Assembly (NCBI GenBank): GCA_026261815.1
Contig: JAMPIT010000230.1
Coordinates: 39,330,501 to 39,394,500 of the forward strand
Length of the DNA stretch: 64,000 bases
Direction: 5' to 3'
DNA from: Monarcha castaneiventris obscurior
Taxonomy: Eukaryota; Chordata; Aves; Passeriformes; Monarchidae
A model generated the notes under the pieces. That model made no database searches. It saw only the letters and a list, made by a program, of their open reading frames with translations, and was not told where the DNA came from. Every line of letters begins with the position of its first letter. Position 1 is the stretch's first letter. This document shows, in pieces, positions 59,629 through 64,000 of this stretch. The position numbers were made by a program, and so were the translations under genes.

Positions 59629-62600
59629 TCATACTTACCATAGTCAGTTTAAAGTTCTCCATTACTAAAGGTGTTTTATTATCAAGTTCCCTTGACAGTA
59701 ACTCAAACACCAGTGGCTTTGTTAGGTAGTGTGTAAGGCTTAGATGACCGAGATTAGTATAAAGCAATTTTCCAAGGAATTTTGGTCCTATTTCCTCAGC
59801 ACTGTTGTGGTTTTGTTGTTTTTGGGATTTTTTTGTTTAGGTTTCTTTTTTTTTTTTTGTCTTTTTTCTTCTTTTTTTTTAATTCCCTCCCTCCCTGAAG
59901 AAAAAGCTTCTTCCCTGCATGCAGCAAATCCTTATCTTTTTGGTTTTTTTTGAAACAGTACACAAGTGAACTAGTCATCCTGAGTGGTGTAGAGTTTGAC
60001 ACAGATACCTGTTGCAGGTTTAAGCCAAAATAGGTAATATTTTTACTCTGTAGGAAGCTGGTCCTTAGTTTCCACTTCAATGGCCATTCATGACAATTAA
60101 CTTGCTTCACACCATGATGAAAGTTGTATTTCAGGAACATTAATTTGAAATTTGAGTGCTAAATATAAAGACTGAAGACATGAGCAAGTCACATGATACA
60201 CACATCAGAACTACAGGCATTTTCCCAGTACACCTTAAACATTTTGCATTCAAAGATACTTAAAACCCTCATAGTTTCTCCCTACCAGTTAATGATCAAA
60301 TTGCTCCTAGAACTTGTATTTCAACTTGATGCTCTGGTGCAGAAGAGACTGGCTTAACACCAGACTTCCTCACTGCATCCAGTGGTAATGGGAAATGTAT
60401 ACCAACTCCAGAAGGTCTCCACAGCAGGCAAGAGTTACTTCTTGAATTTAGCCCAATGTTCTAATAACAAAATTTCTGCAAAAGCACGGGCACTTTGAAG
60501 TGTTACAGCCCTATCTCACACCGGGCATGCAGCATGCACAGGCAGCTGTACCAAGTGGCAATAGTGAAATTAGTTTACTATTACCTTCCTTTGCTGCTTG
60601 CATGAACAAGTAGGTTTTGGTGCATTTAGAAATTCATCAAGTGCAAGAGGATCATTCAGCCCTTCTGTTAAATTCACCTTGATTTCCTTACCCCCCCTGG
60701 AACAATAAAAGCCCAGCTAGCAGATGACTTGGCTCATGCAAGTCTGTTTAGAGGAAATAAAGCCATAATTCCACACGCTTTTCCCCCCAGCACCAGTGTT
60801 AATACCTTTCCTTCCCCAGATGCTCCACTGGGTTCTGCTCCTTGTTTCTCAGCCACACAGGTATCTCTTGGCCCAGCACATGAAGGGGAAGGAAGCTCAC
60901 AAATAAAACCCCAAATGTGAAACCACACACAGCTCAAGGCTGTCATTTCACTCCACAGTTAAACTGACAGCTGCTCCATGAGGAAGCCCTAAACCTCCCC
61001 TGCCTCCTTGCTCCTATCTCCCTCCCCCTTCCCGCTCCTCCAGTTTCAGTGAAAAGATTGGGGTATCTTTACAAAAAGCATAAAATTCATTTTTGAATAA
61101 ACTATTTTTATCAGCTGAGCCAGGGATCAGAAGATCAGTAGGAACAGCATAAGGAAGGGGGAAGAACCCATAATTAAGGGCATAGAGACATTTGATGACA
61201 ACTATCTGGTACTTTGCCAACCTCACAGCTGGAAATCAGTGTAAATCTTCTCATTGATAGCATTCGTCTCAAGTTCTAACTGGAAGAGAACAGTATCTAA
61301 CTAGAGTTGAGTTAAACAGGCTGGTAAATCAGACAGACTACTATACTCTTAAATTTCCTAATGTTTACCTTCTTCCATCCTGCTGTGGTGTCACGAAGCT
61401 GGTAAAAACAGCTACATATTTTAGAGTGGTGACAGCATTGAGTCAGTCAAATCATCCAGATTAAAAGCAAAGTTTTTGAAAGTCGCACAGCCACATTAAT
61501 CACTTTTAGAACACCCAGTAGGTATTAACAGCCAGCTGGGAGTGGAGCGGAGACCATTTACTTTGTCTTTGCCAACACAAACAGCATTTGCAAATTTAAA
61601 TGGATTTGGGGCAGAAGTGACAATCAAGTTCCACTTCACTCTGAAGGCCACATCATCACTGGAATGGTGACAACAGGCTGCCAACTGGCCGGGAGACAGG
61701 AAATCACACCTTTGGCAAAGCTGTTTTAAGGGTTTGCTGGCTCCAGCCTACTATGACATTGCATCCTCTGCGTTTTAAGTTAAAATCTTATAAATGAAAC
61801 TTCATGTGATGACTGCAGCTTCTGGTTCTAGGCACTCACTTGGAACTGCAGCATCCCAAGCATTTCTCTCGGCAGCACCTCTGCCACATGCACTACGCCC
61901 CCACTGACCCACTCTGATTATGGAGGGAGCACCACATCAGTCACTGCACTTTGCTCATCTCATCAGCTAACTTTCTAAAAGCTCTTGGGTGCAAGGTAAC
62001 TCAGTCAGCTGATCTAATGCACCACCTCAGAGATCCCAGTTATTGATGGACTGGAAAGGGCATCTCTCTTCCCACTTAACTCACTGGTCTAATTCTTCCT
62101 AAATAGGGATAAGCAAGGCTAAATGCTCTTTTAACGTTAATATTGAGGTGATGCAGGCAGGTATAATTATCCCACAGCGGGCTATTGTTTAATTACTACA
62201 TAATGGCAAGTCTACATTTAGCAATTTTCTTTTAAATAAGTTGTTAGGGGTAAAAAAAAAAAGAAAAAATTTCTATATTTTGTTTTTAAAAAGTCACAGC
62301 ATCTGTTTCAACACTGAAGCAGGTAAAGTAGCCAGTCTAGGAAAAGATGCAATGGTATCAGTAGCTAGTAGATTGCTCAGCCCAAGATAAGTCACAGCTC
62401 TTTCATGGATTTCAATAGGGGAGACCAGCCTGTGCTTCAACATGCAACTCATTAGCTGTTTAAATGCAGCTTCTGTGCCAAATCTGCATGACATGAGTAG
62501 CAGCAGGGTGGTCTTGGCACAGGGGACAGTGGGTGGATCTAAATATTCAACAGTTCAAGCATGCAAGCTAATAGCCTGCTGTGGTGGCTGACAGAGTGGG

Positions 62601-64000
62601 TCAGGACACAGTTCTACTTTCAAGCCCATCTGTCCGAGGCACTGCTGTGAGTCCCTACCAAGGCCTCCACTGAGACTCAGCAAATTCTTCAGCTCTCTGA
62701 AAACCAGAGCATCTTAAAGTTCTGAGCCAAAGCTTGGCCATGATTTCAGTGATGCTGTAAACAGCAACAGGTTGACAACTTCTTTGCTACTGCACAAGGC
62801 ATTTTGTATTTTAGACAGAACCAAACATTAACATTCTTACAAACTCCTTATGTAACATCTTCCCTCTCCCACACAGCTCAGCCTAAGAGCATTTGAAATG
62901 TTTCCTTCTATGCACAGAAGTGTTAGACTAAGAGTCAGGGTACGCTCAAGGCTCCTGTATCATCTCTGTGACTATCACCACTAGAGATCTCACCTCTTAA
63001 AAATCCATATTCCTCAACCCCGTGCTGTTCCTACACCACTGCACATAACACTATCTCCGTTCAGATCCTTGGCAACTGTTGACCTTCACGTGGAAATCTG
63101 ACAGCAAGGATGCCATTAAATGCCTTGCAAAAAAAAGTTTTTGTCTCTTAATATACTGGAGACAAAACTTACTCTTTTTACATTTTGATGGGGGAAGGGA
63201 GTGGGAAGAGAAACAAACAACCCTAAAGCTCCCAGATTTCACTCAAGGGCTAGTCCTCATGCTGAGGACAAACCAACTGGGAAACAACATGTTAAGCAGA
63301 TGGGCTGTGTGCCGTTTGACAGGGAGACTTCCCTGATCCCAACACAAACAGGGCTTGATGGGGTTGATTTTCTTACACAGCTAGTCTGTAGTCAATCCAC
63401 CACTACCTAACAAAATTCACTTTGATGCAACTGATTCCCATTAATATTGTTAGAGGGCTTCTCTGGGGGGTCAGGAAGCCTATCAGACTAGACATCTTAA
63501 ATTCATGATGCTCAACTGCTAGGGAAAAACTGCATATCTATCCAGATAAACTCCTGTTACATATATTGGAACTTCGTGATAGGTTCTACTTTGGGGATTT
63601 TTTCTGGGTTTTTTTTAGTTTTGTGTGAGGATTTGGAGGGGTTGTGCTGGGGTTTGTTTGGTGGTGGCTTTTTGTGGGTGGTTTTTTCTTTTTTTTCGTT
63701 ATGTTTTTTGTTGTTTAAGCAGTACTAGACATCTTGGTTCAGAAAAGCATTTCTTCAGAACACAAGTTTGGACTTATTCTTTCACACCGTGTAATGCTTC
63801 AATTACATCATCTAGTACTCATTTGCAACAAGAAAAAAAAAGACTGAAAGCATGTATTTGAAAACTCCCACAGCTGAAGCACCACATGAATAACCTCTAA
63901 GTCAAACTGCAGAAGCTAGAGAATACTGAAAAACTAAGCACTAGAAAACTAAATAAGCACAAATTCTGAGCCCACTTTGCAGCTTTACTGTCTCCTTGTT

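Larger units (their letters stand above)
54820..64000 (-). other. TRIM71: TRIM71 intron 1 (partial, runs off the window)
   Basis: At least 9.18 kb. No RING or B-box 1 coding sequence is present up to 64000. I see only low-complexity tracts: A-runs followed by AT repeats at 54892-54926, a G-run at about 57654-57669, an A-run at 58024-58040, A/C-rich sequence to about 58105, an A19 run at 59610-59628, and T-rich tracts at about 59805-59885 and 63590-63710. No mobile-element family recognised. Confidence 0.85.

Noticed and set aside
62294..62494. 66-codon frame on the - strand in TRIM71 intron 1
   Set aside because: Its composition looks protein-like but it has no recognisable domain, no neighbouring splice structure I could support, and is within the size expected by chance.
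1..64000. CRISPR arrays, tRNA or rRNA genes, bacterial operons, endogenous viral genes
   Set aside because: None seen. There are no spaced direct-repeat arrays, no tRNA-like A and B boxes that I noticed, and no retroviral gag, pol or env frames.

Overview
The window is nuclear DNA of a vertebrate, most likely a bird. Two conserved protein-coding genes are split by standard vertebrate introns. The interspersed repeats I recognise are all fragments of the CR1 LINE family typical of sauropsids. The first gene spans about 32 kb, compact compared with the roughly 90 kb I recall for its human counterpart, and repeat density is low. Both features fit an avian genome. I cannot name the species.

Layout. 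Positions 1-740 are a CpG-island promoter with YY1, ETS and GC-box motifs. From 430 to 32627 on the + strand lies the complete 19-exon coding region of CNOT10, a subunit of the CCR4-NOT deadenylase complex. The exons join into one open frame of 744 codons plus stop. Its short 3' UTR ends near a polyadenylation signal at 32746. Positions 32770-35840 are intergenic: a T/G-rich low-complexity tract, then a GC-richer block at about 34180-34450 with a symmetrical pair of GATA motifs. From about 35840 to the right edge lies the 3' part of TRIM71 (LIN-41) on the - strand: a 3' UTR of about 6.3 kb, then coding exons at 42177-43628, 45094-45228 and 54652-54819. The first exon (RING, first B-box, start of the second B-box) is not in the window, so intron 1 is longer than 9.1 kb.

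The two genes converge tail to tail. They act in one post-transcriptional circuit: CCR4-NOT is the deadenylase recruited by microRNA silencing, and TRIM71 is the classic target of let-7 and miR-125. The TRIM71 3' UTR here carries four perfect 8-mer let-7 sites, two of them paired 27 nt apart, and one 8-mer miR-125 site just after the stop codon.

I found no undescribed multi-gene system. The best leads are the microRNA site array, a GC-AG intron in CNOT10 required by the reading frame, the convergent gene order (human is tandem as I recall it), a 36-nt phase-neutral micro-exon, and the intergenic GATA block. The remainder is intronic sequence, mostly without recognisable content.
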